Shown here piece by piece: positions 21,615-34,112 of a stretch of 64,000 bases of DNA (within the stretch, counting starts at the first letter, position 1; every line of letters begins with the position of its first letter). The stretch is from Heracleum sosnowskyi. Lineage: Eukaryota > Streptophyta > Magnoliopsida > Apiales > Apiaceae. The notes below the pieces were generated by a model. That model searched no databases. It was not told the origin of the DNA and worked only from the letters and a program-made list of their open reading frames with translations. Where the stretch lies: contig CM061244.1 of the NCBI GenBank assembly GCA_030848705.1, forward strand, positions 112,207,111 to 112,271,110, in the 5' to 3' direction. The translations under genes were made by a program, and so were the position numbers.

Positions 21615-23241
21615 TTAAAATCAACATATTGTAATCACTATCACTAAAATGGTGAAAATCATAAAAGAAAAAAGAGTGGGTTGAAAGGGCTAAGCACCTA
21701 TTTATCGAATTATAAACATCGTACTTGCTATCCAACACACATCTATGCAATTCTACATATTCTTCGTCCTCATTATATGTAATTATATAACATATAATTT
21801 AGTCATAATCCATGTACACAAACAAAATATAATTATGGTATTAACACACTTGGACTGCAAAACTAAATTATTGTGCAACAGGAAGAAACATGAACAGAAT
21901 GCTATCAACATTTTTTACCACCTAAAACTTGATATTTAACTTTAAATAAAATAATAAATTCCATTTATGATAATCAGCATATGAAATATGTGTACCAACC
22001 TTGAGAAGATAGTCGAATAACGTACACATAATTGTATTCATAACAAATCTGCAAGATGAAAAAGAAAATATAAGCATCCCAGAAAAAAAAATATTCAAGA
22101 GAGAGAGGTGATGAGTGACATATCAAATATATGCAGGGTGTAAGTTTTGATATGCGAAATCATTTAGACATTATATCAAACACTTCATGATATTACAAAT
22201 GTGAATCCAAATATGAATTGAACACTTCAATTGAAAAACTTGTCAATTACAAATATGAATCCAAAAGATGAAGATCATAAATAATCTGAAATAAAATTTT
22301 TTAAGACTAACGGAAAAGGCATCATCACAAAATTAAGAATCATTTGACAAATAGAATCAGTTATACAATAGACGATATTACATAGTGGTGCATGCTGAAC
22401 ACGTAAAAGAGATGAAAGATAAATGTATGAGACTCTGAAAGATGAGTGTAGATTCAAGAGAGTATGAGTCTGGTTTCAAATTTTGAAATTATGAATAGCT
22501 GTAAACTGAGAGCAAGCACAGCCACACAACCAAGTAGAGAGATAAGATTTTGGATTGTTTCGGAGAAATGGAATTTGAAATGTACTTGAATGCAAGAATT
22601 TGAATCGTAGATCTGAAAATCTAAATTTTGAATTGGTAAAAACAAAAGAAGGAAAAGGACGGGTAGGCAAGGGACTCTGTACTCAACTCTCAAGCCTCTA
22701 ATTTTTTTAATCAATTATAACCATGGAAAGTACATGGGGGGTACGTGCTGATGTGCTATAAAACAAATATGCATGTACTGTCACATAAGAAATAAGAAAG
22801 TAAATATATTTTAAAACATTTAATGGCATTCTATGTAATTAAGTATGAACTCTTGGGGTAGGGGGTGTAAATTTGAAATGGCAACATGATTTATTATATA
22901 GATAGATACTTTAAAATATAAGATAAATCAAAATTTCATCATTTTTTGAATTCCTAATCACAAAATTAACGCAATATATAAACAATTTTAAGAGAAAAAT
23001 TATTTCAGTGCCCATGCCTCGTGAGCTTTTACGATAATTTATTTTGAAGAAGAGATACACGCCTAATTACTTTGTAGAGGAACAATTCTATATGCTCAAC
23101 CCAAGTCCATAGGCCCAAGCCCAAACTCACTCAAGTTTCCTCCTATATAAAACATACCAAACTTAACACAACACTGTAGACACAGTACACACACAAACAG
23201 CTTCACTCAACCTCACCCTCAACAATGTTCAACCCTCAACA

Positions 23242-23920
23242 ATGTTCAGATTTGCTTGCCATCGTCTTTCCGCCGGAACTCTTGCCGTCGACAGCCGGAG
23301 AAGCCCAAGTGCGCCCTCCACTACCCCTCCTCCCATCTCTCTTTACCGACCCTACACCACCCCCACTTACCCTCCTTCCATCTCCCTTTACCGACCCTAC
23401 ACCATCTCAACTCCCCCCTCCCCTCCCTTCTCCGGCGAGGCGAATTCGGGCATTAAGGTGGAACGTGAATCTATATATGGCAGAGTTGTTAGAGCTCTTT
23501 TTGAGTTTGAACATGTAGTTATGTTATATGCTTGTATGTATTTGCTTGTGTGATTTAGTTATATGTTTTTATATTTATGTTTTTTTTTTGTTTTGATCTT
23601 TCAAGAGCCGAAATGGAAAAACATTTTTTGTCCTTGCCGCTGTTTTGGGTGTGGCAAGTGTGTTGTGGATGGTTGGTTTGGCTACGAGAAAGATTATTGA
23701 AATTTTTGCCGGTAAGAGTATGGAGTAACGGATGGACAAGCTCGAAAATACCGTGAAAAACGTGGAGTTTGATGTGATGAAAACAAGGTAGGATATAATT
23801 GAGGTTAACATTAACGTTAAATTTCTGCTCAAACTTGTGAGAATTATGATGGAAAATTGGTATGCAAAGGAGCAAAGTGTGGTCAATGATGGTGTTGAAG
23901 ATGGTAAAGGTCGAGGTTGA
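23242..23920 (+). pseudogene. Gene A, unit 2 copy
   Basis: Exons are 23242-23514 and 23606-23920. Both in-frame stops of the unit 1 copy (TAA, TAG) are present, so they arose before the duplication. A few further substitutions lie in exon 2 near 23795-23850 (for example GATGTAATT to GATATAATT, ATTACGATG to ATTATGATG). The promoter motifs at 23112-23152 are unchanged. Confidence 0.6.
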
Positions 23921-25140
23921 AAGATGGTGATGGTGAGGAACTGATGGTTAACGGCTAGTTAAGTTAGTAAATTAAGAGTACAAAGTGCTCTATCTTTTTT
24001 TGTGATTAAAATGGGATTAATGGGATGTTGTAGTTAATAAAGCTAGTGGAGTAGTATTAATTAATCTTTTGTGATTAAAATGGGATTAATGGGATGCTGT
24101 AGTTAATAGAGGTAGTGGAGTAGTATTAATTAACGTAAAAAATGTTCGTGTTAAACTAACAGTGAATAGCTAAATCTTCTACATGTAACTGTTCATTCTC
24201 AAAATTATTTAAGGCATGAATTTTATCTCTCTTCACAAAGCATAGCTTCATTCTATTAATCCTATCAACGCAACTTCCTCAACGTATTTCAAATTTGTTT
24301 CCTCCTCTTGTCTGTGGATTAATAGGCAGTGGCTGTACTCAAGGTGCACTTTGTAATCAAATAGTTAACAAGGTTATTCACTTATAACCTACTCAATTTC
24401 AATTTTAAAGAAATGTTAAGATGATTAAATCTTAAAATCATGAAATTTGAAAATCCCCAAAGCATATAATTCACCGTAAAAGAACATCCTTCTCTCATCT
24501 CTCTTTACCGATCCTACACCACCCCCACTACCCCTCCTTCCATCTCTCTTTAACGACCCTACACCACCTCAACTCCCCCCTCCGCTCCCTTCTCCGACGA
24601 GGCGAATTCCGGCACTATAACATACTCAATCTCAATTTTAAAGAAATGTTAAGATGATTAAATATTAAAATCATGAAATTTGAAAACCCCCAAAGCTTAT
24701 AATTCACCTTAAAAAAGAACATCCTTCTCTCATTTCTATTTACCGACCCTACACCAACCCCACTACCCCTCGTTCCATCTCCCTTTAACGACCTTACACC
24801 ACCTCAATTCCCCCCTCCCCTCCCTTCTACGGCGAGGCGAATTCCGACACTAAGGTGGAACGTGAATCTATATATGGCAGAGTTGTTGACTTGTTGGAAC
24901 TCTTTTTGAGTTTGAACAGGTAGTTATACTTATTTTATATGCTTGTATGTATTTGCTTGTGTGATTTAGTTATATGTTTCTATATTTATGTTTTTTTGTT
25001 TTGATATTTCAAGAGCCGAAATGAAAAAACATTTGTTGTCCTTGCCGCTGTTTTGGGTTTGGCAAGTGTGTTGTGAATGGTTGGTTTGGCTACGAAAAAG
25101 ACTAATCATTACTACTTCCTAGCCAGCCATGTCACACATA

Positions 25141-25702
25141 TCACTCGATCTCACCTTCTTTGCCAAAGCCCTGCACACCACCATCTGCACCGCCTTCTTG
25201 CCCATGTCCCGAACACATTTTTAACAATAAATCCATCATCCTCAACAGATAATTCATTTCTCCTTTAAGCTCAAGGAGACTTCCCACATTTCTTTTAAGC
25301 TCCGTTACATCATTGCGAATACACGTCACGTCAAATTTCAAATCCTCGACCGCCAGCTCCAAACGTTCGGCACGGTGTTGTGTCGTTTTACCAAAAAAAA
25401 TCTTAATAGCTTGTTTCAGAAGTGAAAAAAGCAACCACGCAGCCGCAACGCCCAACAGTGCAGCAGGTTGGTTAAATGCTACTCCAACTTTGGTCTGGAA
25501 AAATTAGAAAAAGAACATAAATATATATATATATATACGTATAAAAACGTATAACACACACACAAACACATACAAGCACGTACCTGTTGGAACTCGTACA
25601 TTTTGTTAACTGTTTTCGCAAAGAAAGAGTGAGACTCGTCGGACACTGGCGAGCCCGAATCCGGCGAGCCCAAGTCCGGCGAGACAAAGTTCGGCGAGTC
25701 TC
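25141..25702 (-). CDS. Gene B, minus copy, unit 2
   Basis: The structure is the same as at 8369-8930: exon 1 ending KMYEFQQ, an intron of ~89 bp with an intact TTTTCCAG acceptor, and exon 2 open to the end (GKEGEIE). It keeps MMDLLLK, where unit 1 has Tyr, but has GHGQ where unit 1 and the plus copies have GRGQ. Each unit therefore carries its own missense change. The 5' end is again cut by the palindrome centre, and the presequence is absent. Confidence 0.5.
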
Positions 25703-25956
25703 AATTTTGATAAAATCCCTTCTGATTAACAACAGAGTTTTCCTCTCAAAATCCGTCGAGCCCGAATCCGGCGAGCCCAAGTCAGGCGAGTCTCAATCTT
25801 GATAAACTCCCTTCTAATCAACAACAGAGTTTTCCTCTCAAAATCCGGCGAGCCCGAATTCGGCGAGCCCAAGTTCGGCGAGTCTCAATCTTGATAAACT
25901 CCCTTCTGATCAACAACAGAGTTTTCCTCTCAAAATTCAGCGAGCCCGAATCAGGT
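25691..25956 (+). repeat. 92-bp tandem repeat at the palindrome centre, unit 2
   Basis: This is a copy of 8919-9184 with the same period and the same number of units. Confidence 0.85.
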
Positions 25957-26461
25957 GAGTCTCCATCTTTCTTTGTGAAAGCAGTTAACAAAATGTATGA
26001 GTTCCAACAGGTACGTCATACGTGCTTGTATGTGTTTGTATGTGGGTGTTATACGTTTTTATACGTATATATGTATATATATGTTCTTCTTTTTCTAATT
26101 TTTCCAAACCAAAGTTGGAGTAGCATTTAACCTACTTGTTGCACTGTTGGGCGTTGCGGCTGCGTGGTTGCTTTTTTCACTTCTGAAACAAGTTATTAAG
26201 ATTTTTATTGGTAAAACGACACAACACCGTGCCGAACGTTTGGAGCTGGCGGTTGAGGATTTGAAATTTGACGTGACGCGTATTCGCAATGATGTAACGG
26301 AGCTTAAAAGAAATGTGGGAAGTCTCCTTGAGCTTAAAGGAGAAATGAATTGTCTGTTGAGGATGATGGATTTATTGTTAAAAATGTGTTCGGGACGTGG
26401 GCAAGAAGGCGGTGCAGATGGTGGTGTGCAGGGCTTTGGCAAAGAAGGTGAGATCGAGTGA
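25936..26461 (+). pseudogene. Gene B, plus copy with destroyed splice acceptor, unit 2
   Basis: This is a copy of 9162-9687. The acceptor is TTTTCCAA as in unit 1. The coding region of exon 2 is otherwise open to TGA. Confidence 0.6.
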
Positions 26462-28219
26462 TATGTGTGACATGGCTGGCTAGGAAGTAGTAATGATTAG
26501 TCTTTTTCGTAGCCAAACCAACCATTCACAACACACTTGCCAAACCCAAAACAGCGGCAAGGACAACAAATGCTTTTTTATTTCGGCTCTTGAAATATCA
26601 AAACAAAAAAACATAAATATAGAAACATATAACTAAATCACACAAGCAAATACATATAACATAAGTATAACTACCTGTTCAAACTCAAAAAGAGCTTCAA
26701 CAAGTCAACAACTCTGCCATATATAGATTCACGTTCCACCTTAGTGTCGGAATTCGCCTCGCTGTAAAAGGGAGGGAAGGGGGGAATTGAGGTGGTGTAA
26801 GGTCGTTAAAGGGAGATGGAAGGAGGGGTAGTGGGGTTGGTGTAGGGTCGGTAAATAGAAATGAGAGAAGGATGTTCTTTTTAAGGTGAATTATAAGCTT
26901 TGGGGGTTTTCAAATTTCATGATTTTAATATTTAATCATATTAACATTTCTTTAAGATTGAGTATGTTATAGTGCCAGAATTCGCCTCGTCGGAGAAGGG
27001 AGTGGAGGGGGGAGTTGAGGTGGTGTAGGGTCGTTAAAGAGAGATGGAAGGATGGGTAGTGGGGGTGGTGTAGGATCGGTAAAGAGAGATGAGAGAAGGA
27101 TGTTCTTTTACGGTGAATTATATGCTTTGGGGATTTTCAAATTTCATGATTTTAAGATTTAATCATCTTAACATTTCTTTAAAATTGAGATTGAGTAGGT
27201 TATAAGTGAATAACCTTGGTTACTATTTGATTACAAAGTGCACCTTGAGTACAACCACTGCCTATCAATCCACAGACAAGAGGATGAAACAAATTTGGAA
27301 TACGTTGAGGAAGCTGCGTTGATAGGATTAATAGAATGAAGCTATGCTTTGTGAAGAGAGATAAAATTCATGCCTTTAATAATTTTGAGAATGAACAGTT
27401 ACATGTAGAAGATTTAGCTATTCACTGTTAGTTTAGCACGAACATTTTTTACGTTAATTAATACTACTCCACTACCTCTATTAACTACAGCATCCCATTA
27501 ATCCCATTTTAATCACAAAAGATAGAGTACTTTGTACTCTTAATTAATACTACTCCACTAGCTTTATTAACTACATCATCCTATTAATCTCATTTTAATC
27601 ACAAAAGAAGATAGAGCACTTTGTACTCTTAATTTACTAACTTAACTAGCCGTTAACCATCAGTTCCTCACCATCACCATCTTTCAACCTCGACCTTTAC
27701 CATCTTTCATTTCGGCTCTTCAAAAATCAAAACATAAATATAGAAACATATAACTATATCATACAAATATAACATAAGTATAACTACCTGTTCAAACTCA
27801 AAAAGAGCTCTAACAACTCTGTCATGTATAGATTCACGTTCCACCTTAGTGCCGGAATTTGTCTCGCCGGAGGGGGGAGTTGAGGTGGTGTAGGGTCGTT
27901 AAAGGGAGATGGAAGGAGGGGTAGTGGGGGTGGTGTAGGTCGGTAAAGAGAGATGAGAGAAGGATGTTCTTTTAAGGTGAATTATATGCTTTGGGGGTTT
28001 TCAAATTTCATGATTTTAAGATTTAATCATCTTAACATTTCTTTAAGATTGAGTAGGTTATAAGTGAATAATCCTGGTAACTATTTGATTACAAAGTGTA
28101 CCCCGAGTACAACCATTGCCTATCAATTCACAGACAAGAGTCAATCCACAGACAAGAGGAAGAAACAAATTTGGAGGAAGCTGTGTTGGTAGGATTAATA
28201 GAGTTTCACAAAATCAATA

Positions 28220-28516
28220 TCTTTATATATATAAAGGAAAATCCCTAAGAGCTCTAGAATCACTCGATTCATATTTATCTAATTTTCTAGTGCTCCTCTA
28301 TTTTAAAATATTTAAATCAAAACTTCCTTATTTTGGTCCTATTTTTTAGAAAAGAAAGTCGAAATCTTTTTTTAAAATTGTATAAAATAAATCAAAACTT
28401 CCTTATTTCATGTTTTAAATGTAATTTTGTTTAAAAACATTTTTTTTGGAATAGCTTTTAGAAAAATTTGGAGAAATTATTATAAAGCCGCTGCGAAGCG
28501 CGGTTTACTAAACTAG
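28220..28516 (+). mobile_element. Short non-autonomous Helitron, unit 2
   Basis: This is a copy of 11459-11755: TCTTTATATATATAAAGG start, CCGCTGCGAAGCGCGG hairpin and CTAG end followed by T. Confidence 0.75.
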
Positions 28517-28719
28517 TAAATAAATAAAATGGACTCAATTCTTTAAGTTATTTTGATGGAAAATTCAAATCAAAACTTTCAATTATGCGGGTTAAACTTA
28601 ATTATTTTAATTATTTAAAATAAATAAAATGGACTCAATTCTTTAAGTTATTTTTATTATTTTCATTATAAATAATTAAAATGGCTTGTATGGTAGAGAC
28701 TAGAGAGAGATAATCAAGT

Positions 28720-28955
28720 ATGGCTTGGCAGTATATGCGCGTAGCTTGTAAACAAACTTTGGACCGTGCAAATCAGGTAATTAAAATGTTATTGTATAAT
28801 TGGATTTTATTTTTAAAATATGTTGAGATCTCTAATCAATTTCTTTAATTTAGTTTGCTGTAAGGAATGAGGGACTCATTGATTCCCTTATAATTCGTGG
28901 CTCTGCAACAGTAACAATTGTGATGGCGGTTAGGGATTATAAAAGTTCTAACTAG
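28720..28955 (+). CDS. Conserved 52-residue two-exon protein, unit 2
   Basis: Exons are 28720-28776 and 28854-28955. The sequence appears identical to the unit 1 gene at 11959-12194, including the intron, the upstream ORF and the duplicated 35-bp block upstream. Function is unknown. Confidence 0.55.
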
Positions 28956-29099
28956 TAGTACTAATTTGTGTTTATGTTACCAAGACTTTGTTTATGATGC
29001 TGCCTTTTGTATAATAAATTTGTACTCAGATTGATTGATGATGCTTGGAATGCGTTGACTTAATTTCTTCGTAATACAATAGCCCGTTTCGTATTGAGC

Positions 29100-32000
29100 A
29101 AACTCGTTTATTTCAATTATTGTTGTATATTGCTTTATACTTTTTATGCTGAATTAATATAGGAGCTACTGAAAGATGTACTTTCCGTAGACATAAGTGG
29201 TGGAGTAATTTTGTTTAGGAAGAAAGATTTATGTTGTTGTTTCATAGTTTCTTGGAGGTGAATGTTTTAGCCCTGCCATGGGTGTTTGTATACTTATGTA
29301 ATTGGAAAACACACGAGGAACACAACATTCAGGTTAGGAACTTGCATTAATAATTTGTTATAGTAGCCATAGCTAGGGTAATCCTTGTTTAGAAGAAAAT
29401 ATCGGAAACTTGAATACCAAGGTCATACCTTGTTCCGTCTGCTCCCTCCTTTGTCAACTCGTCTATTTTATTGTTGTATATTAGTTTAAAATATACTCAT
29501 CATACTATATTAACATAATCATCATAGGAGCTATCGAAAGATTTTTGTACTTGACATATTTAAACTTGATCAACTCATTGTAAGAATATAATTGAGGCTT
29601 ACAAGTTGGAGAGTAGACAATTTTTCTGTGCTGACCTTGGCACTTTGTTGGCTTGGTATTCTTGAAATAAATTCTAAACCCAAACCCCCTCCTGTAATAA
29701 ATTTTGATGTGTGTTTGTGGGTATATATATTTGTGACTTAGTTTCTTTTAATAGTAAATATATAGAAGAAAATATAGAAAACCTTTTTTTCCTTCTTTCT
29801 TTTCGATACCAGTTTCATACCAAATTCCGCTCATGTTCTGTCTACTCCCTCATGTGTCATGTTAGACCTACTTGTTTCATTTATTGTTGTATATTGGTGG
29901 AGTAAGTGGTACATTCTGTAGACATAAGTGGTGGAGTAATCTTGCATTAATAATTTGTAATAGTAGTCATAGGGTAATCCTTATTTTAGAAGAAAATATC
30001 GAGAACTTGAATAAGAAGGTCAAACCAATTACCATGTTTCGTTTGCTCCCTCCTGTGTCAAATAATAGATTATTTGGTATGCATTGGAGTTATCTCATCA
30101 GTGCTGACGCCGCTTTGGTTTCGAACTGGCAACAACCCTCAACCCAAGAACACTCCCTCCCATGTTCCTCGTCTCCGGTGATTTTACCCTTATTTACCAT
30201 GGATGTTGTTGAAACTTTTTAATTTCCAGCCTGTATTTTGCTAAGTATTACTCAACTTCTTTAATTATATCCTGTACCTGACTTTTTATTATGTAAGTTG
30301 CTAAACTTCCTTGTCGTTTCTCTCGCAAGATTACGACTAATTTTGCTTATGTATTTTTATTGAAAATATTTCTCTTGCAAGATTGAGTAGGTTATAAGTA
30401 AATAACCCTGGTAAGGATTTGGTTAAAAAGTGCACCATGAATACAACCACTGCCTGTGAATCGACGGACAAGAGGAAGAAACAAATTTGGAATACTCTGA
30501 CGAAGCTGCGTTGATAGCATTAATACCTTGTCATGTTATAACATAGCAGTTATATGTGTGTCTCTATAAAAGGATCCATATCTCTTCTTAGCTCCTTAAA
30601 CTCTCGACCTAGTAGTTATTAGTTACCACAGAACCTCGGTTGAGTTTTACTATTTCGATTTGACAACGTAAAAGCAGGCCAGAGGCCTGGCCTTGGGCTA
30701 AGCAGGCAAGGCACAGTGCCTCGAGGCTCAAATTATAAAGGCCTTAAATAATTGAGTGTCACATATATATATGTTTATGTGTATGTAGATACTAGAACCC
30801 TGTAAAAGAAATTTCATCAAAGCCGATATTAGCTCGGTGCAGCCGTTCCACCCTGCGTAGAAGCAGGCTCTAATCTGTAATCATATGTACTGTTCTTTCC
30901 AGAACCTTTCGTCGTATTCCATTTCTGCTAATAACTTCTTAACCTTACATTCCTCCTTGCCAGTATAAAAAATGAACTCAGATTATCTCTGCAAATATAT
31001 ATGAATCATTGTTCAAATGAGTAACTGATGGTGTGTTGTGAGATAAAGAGAGAAGAGGAGACAGATCTGTGTGTCTAATATACAAATCCAAGAATCTAGC
31101 CTTTTGGCCTAAGTTACTTGAGGGATGCTGCTCGGATAAGCTCTGCCAACCTCAACTCCATTGACTTGGACCTCATTTCTCTCCTATTGGATTGGACATG
31201 AAGTTCATTATAGGTGGATTTTGCTGAATGGAATAAGAAAATCTGACTGAGGCTCTCTTGTAAGTAAGAAGCCAGAAGCTATGTTTTGAGTTTGAGGAGC
31301 TAAATATGGATACTAGCCCTTTTATAGGCGTGCATCTGCCTACCATGTGATACCATCTGCCTAAATATGGGATAGAACTTTAGTGATTGTGGTAACCAGA
31401 GAACTAATAGAATTTCAATCATCCAAACGATTCACCCTGCTGTACATGTGTTTCTATAGTTTATTTGTGTGGTAACCAGAGATTTGTGTTTGTCGATATA
31501 TATTTATTTGTGACTTAGTTTATTTTAGTAGTAGTTATAGAGGGTAATCCGTATATTAGAAGAAAATATAGAAAACTTTTTTTTTTCGTCTTCTTTCTTT
31601 TCAATACCAATTTCATACCATGTTCCATCTGCTCCTTCATGTGTCATACTAGACCTACTTGTATCATTTATTGTTGTATATTGGTTTATACTTTTTATGC
31701 CGAATTAATATAGAAGCTACTAAAAGATGTTCATTCTGTAGACATAAGTGGTGGAGTAATTTTGTTTAGGAAGAAAGATTTATGTTGTTTCTTAGTTTTT
31801 TGGAGGTGAATGTTTTAGCCCTGCCAGGGTGTTTGAGTATACTTATGTAATTGGAAAACACACGAGGAACACAACATTCAGGTTAGCAACTTGCATTAAT
31901 AATTTGTTATAGTAGCCATAGCTAGGGTAATCCTTGTTTAGAAGAAAATATCGGAAACTTGAATACCAAGGTCATACCATGTTCCCTCTGCTGCTCCCTC

Positions 32001-32810
32001 CCGTGTCATTAAACCTACTTGTCTCTTTTATTGTTGTATATTAGTTTAAAATATACTCATCATACTATATTAACATAGTCATCATAGGAGCTAACGAAAG
32101 ATTTTTGTACTTGACATATTTAAACTTGATCAACTCATTGTAAGAATATAATTGAGGCGTACAAGTTGGAGAATAGACAATTTTTCCATGCTGGCCTTGG
32201 CACTTCAATGTTGGCTTAGTATTCTTGAAATAAATTCTAAACCCAAACCCCCTCCTGTAATAAATTCTGATGTGTCTCAGTGATGTACAGATGTTAATAT
32301 TTAATCTATCCATATTTGTTCTAGTGGGTACATATATGCTGACTTAGTTTCTTGGTGGTGAACACAAACATTCAGGTTAGGAACTTGCATAAATAATTTG
32401 TAACAGTAGCTATAGAGGGTAATTCTTATTTTAGAAGAAAATATAGAAAACTATTTTTTTGTTCTTTTATTTGAACACCAGTATCATACCATGTTCCGTA
32501 TGCTCCCACCTATCCCTTTTATTGTTGTATATTGGTTTGAGATATACTTCATACTATATTAATATAGTCATCATACGAGCTAATGAAAGATTTGCATTCT
32601 GTAGAAAAAAGTGGTGGAGTGATTCTGTTTAGGAAGAAAGATTTGTCTTCTTGATATATTTAAACTTAACTCATTGTAAGAATGTATTTGAGGCTTGGAA
32701 GTTGGAGAATAGACAATTTTTCGTGCAGGCCTTGGGGCTTCAATGGTAGTTAGTATTCTTGAAATAAATTCTAATTCTGGACATTTTAATGTGTCTCCGT
32801 GATGTACTGA
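29100..32810 (+). repeat. Field of degenerate ~600-bp repeats, unit 2
   Basis: This is a copy of 12340-16100, but with clearly more differences toward its right end. They include a ~60-bp loss at about 32360, where GGTGAA joins directly to CACAAACATTCAGG, and a ~17-bp loss near 32780. No gene is supported. The minus-strand open frame at 32065-32313 is the counterpart of 15299-15550. Confidence 0.65.
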
Positions 32811-32913
32811 TGTTGTAACATGTTATCCATCCTATGTTATAGTTAGTATATGTAATGGATCTCGCTTTCTTGTTTAAATTTTTTGGTTGGTTTGGTAGCC
32901 ATAGATGTTATTA

Positions 32914-33211
32914 TGTTGTGTTTGGTTGGGATGATTGGAATGGAATGATATGAAATGAGATTTAAAGTGTAAAATAGTGAAATATTCACAACTTTCATTC
33001 TTCAACTCATTCTATTCTTAATCACCTACATTATAATTCAAAAACCCCACTTTGAGATGAAATGTTCATTCCTTAAATCATTCATTTTTTTCACAATTCT
33101 TATCATAACAATTTTGCATTATCTCATTTTTTCTCAAATCTTCCCTCTAACTCCCATTACTTTTCTTTAATTTCATCCATTCCATTTCATTCACCCCAAC
33201 CAAACACAACA
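32914..33211. mobile_element. PIF/Harbinger-type MITE, 298 bp, unit 2 only
   Basis: The element begins TGTTGTGTTTGGTTGGG and ends CCCCAACCAAACACAACA, which are terminal inverted repeats. It is flanked by TTA at 32911-32913 and 33212-33214. The matching site in unit 1 (near 16224) reads GTTATTAGAGTT with a single TTA, an unoccupied site. A 3-bp TTA duplication and short inverted ends fit the PIF/Harbinger (Tourist-like) group. It has no coding capacity. Confidence 0.9.
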
Positions 33212-33447
33212 TTAGAGTTAGTTTTTGACTGCCATAATTTTTTAACTAGAACTGCATAACATTGGAGAGCCGTTGACAAACAAGCTGTCAAAGTCTCTCC
33301 ATTGTAATACAGAAAAATATTTCTGGCTAATTTCACAAGTTTCTTCATATTGATCGGTATTGTATAGTTGTGATGAGCATTTAGCATTCTGGTCCAAGTA
33401 CAATAACAATTTTGATACAAGTACACACAACCATTATTAGGGCACAC
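33187..33447 (-). pseudogene. Unidentified open frame interrupted by the MITE, unit 2
   Basis: This is the counterpart of 16188-16460. Relative to unit 1 it has about seven amino-acid changes (for example AGNIFLYYDGE to ARNIFLYYNGE). After KTNSN its C-terminus is replaced by VVFGWGE, encoded by the MITE end. Confidence 0.3.
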
Positions 33448-33714
33448 TATTGATGAAAATAAACAAAGGTATGTTATAATTTGTCAATTTGAAGCTCAAA
33501 ACCAGAACATCAATGGAGTCTTTCAAACAAGCTTATACATGTAGCTTACTGAATGAAGAAAATGAAGAAGACTCATCTCACTACTAGTTACTGATTACAT
33601 GCACTCTCTACACATACTACACAAAATATAACTGAATGAATTTGAAAGATGCATTGTTCTGTGTTTATAATTTCATTGCTGTACCTTCAAAACTTTCAGT
33701 AGACACACCGACAA

Positions 33715-34112
33715 TCAACCACTTCACACTTCTCTGTTCAAGTAATCCACAAACATCCTTTTTGTGCTGTTGGCATCTTTAGGCGGAGGTGTCAACTTTA
33801 TAAAAGTTCATCTTATTCTGTGCAGTTCTAGTAAGCCAACTGATCTCGTGAGACTGATGGTCGGTAAATCTGGACCGAGAGATAGTCCATTCACATTTCC
33901 TCCCATTGCCAGAGATTGAGCTTCCACTATGGTATTCGCGACATCCTGGTTAGCCTTGTTTATTTCATACAGGGAGTTAGCCTCTGGAAAACGTGCACCC
34001 TGTGTTGCTATAGTTGGATGCAAAACTTTTACATCCCTCGTCTTAGAATCCACTCTTTTTGTCAAGTACAATACAGCCAAGTATCTACGATAGCTGTAGA
34101 AGCTATACACTA
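33715..34112 (-). pseudogene. KTI12/DRL1 3' part at the original locus, broken
   Basis: This minus-strand copy extends further upstream than the other tails. It includes AVLYLTKRVDSKTRDVKVLH before PTIATQGARF, as in plant KTI12, which shows it is the source locus. Damage: a likely 1-nt loss near 34078-34084, so the upstream STAIVD lies in another frame from LAVLYLTK; CGA to TGA at 33808-33810 within LLELHRIR; and a second TGA at 33724-33726 near the end. KTI12 similarity fades upstream of about 34112. The missing middle and N-terminal half lie about 2.7 kb away at 36820-37294. Confidence 0.85.

Larger units (their letters stand above)
23912..27700. repeat. Large imperfect palindrome, unit 2
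   Basis: This is a copy of the inverted repeat at 7140-10940, with the same gene content: A2 fragment about 24833-25101 plus, gene B minus 25141-25702, gene B plus 25936-26461, A3 about 26501-26760 minus, and A4 about 27705-27870 just outside. The TA run in the gene B minus intron is 2 bp longer than in unit 1. Confidence 0.9.
17041..34025. repeat. Tandem segmental duplication, unit 2 (16,985 bp)
   Basis: This is the second head-to-tail copy of the unit at 266-17040. It differs by scattered substitutions, a few small indels (a longer TA run near 25525, an 8-bp loss near 26650), a loss of about 60 bp near 32360 with GAA microhomology at its edges, a ~17-bp loss near 32780, and a gained MITE at 32914-33211. 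At 34025 the repeat homology ends and the sequence runs on into the rest of the KTI12 coding region. That identifies this end as the original locus. Confidence 0.97.

Noticed and set aside
1..34025. Tandem array as a pure assembly artefact from two haplotypes
   Set aside because: Both junctions share one exact breakpoint inside KTI12, and the third tail continues into the true locus. That fits a real rearrangement better than joined haplotigs. It is not excluded without read data.
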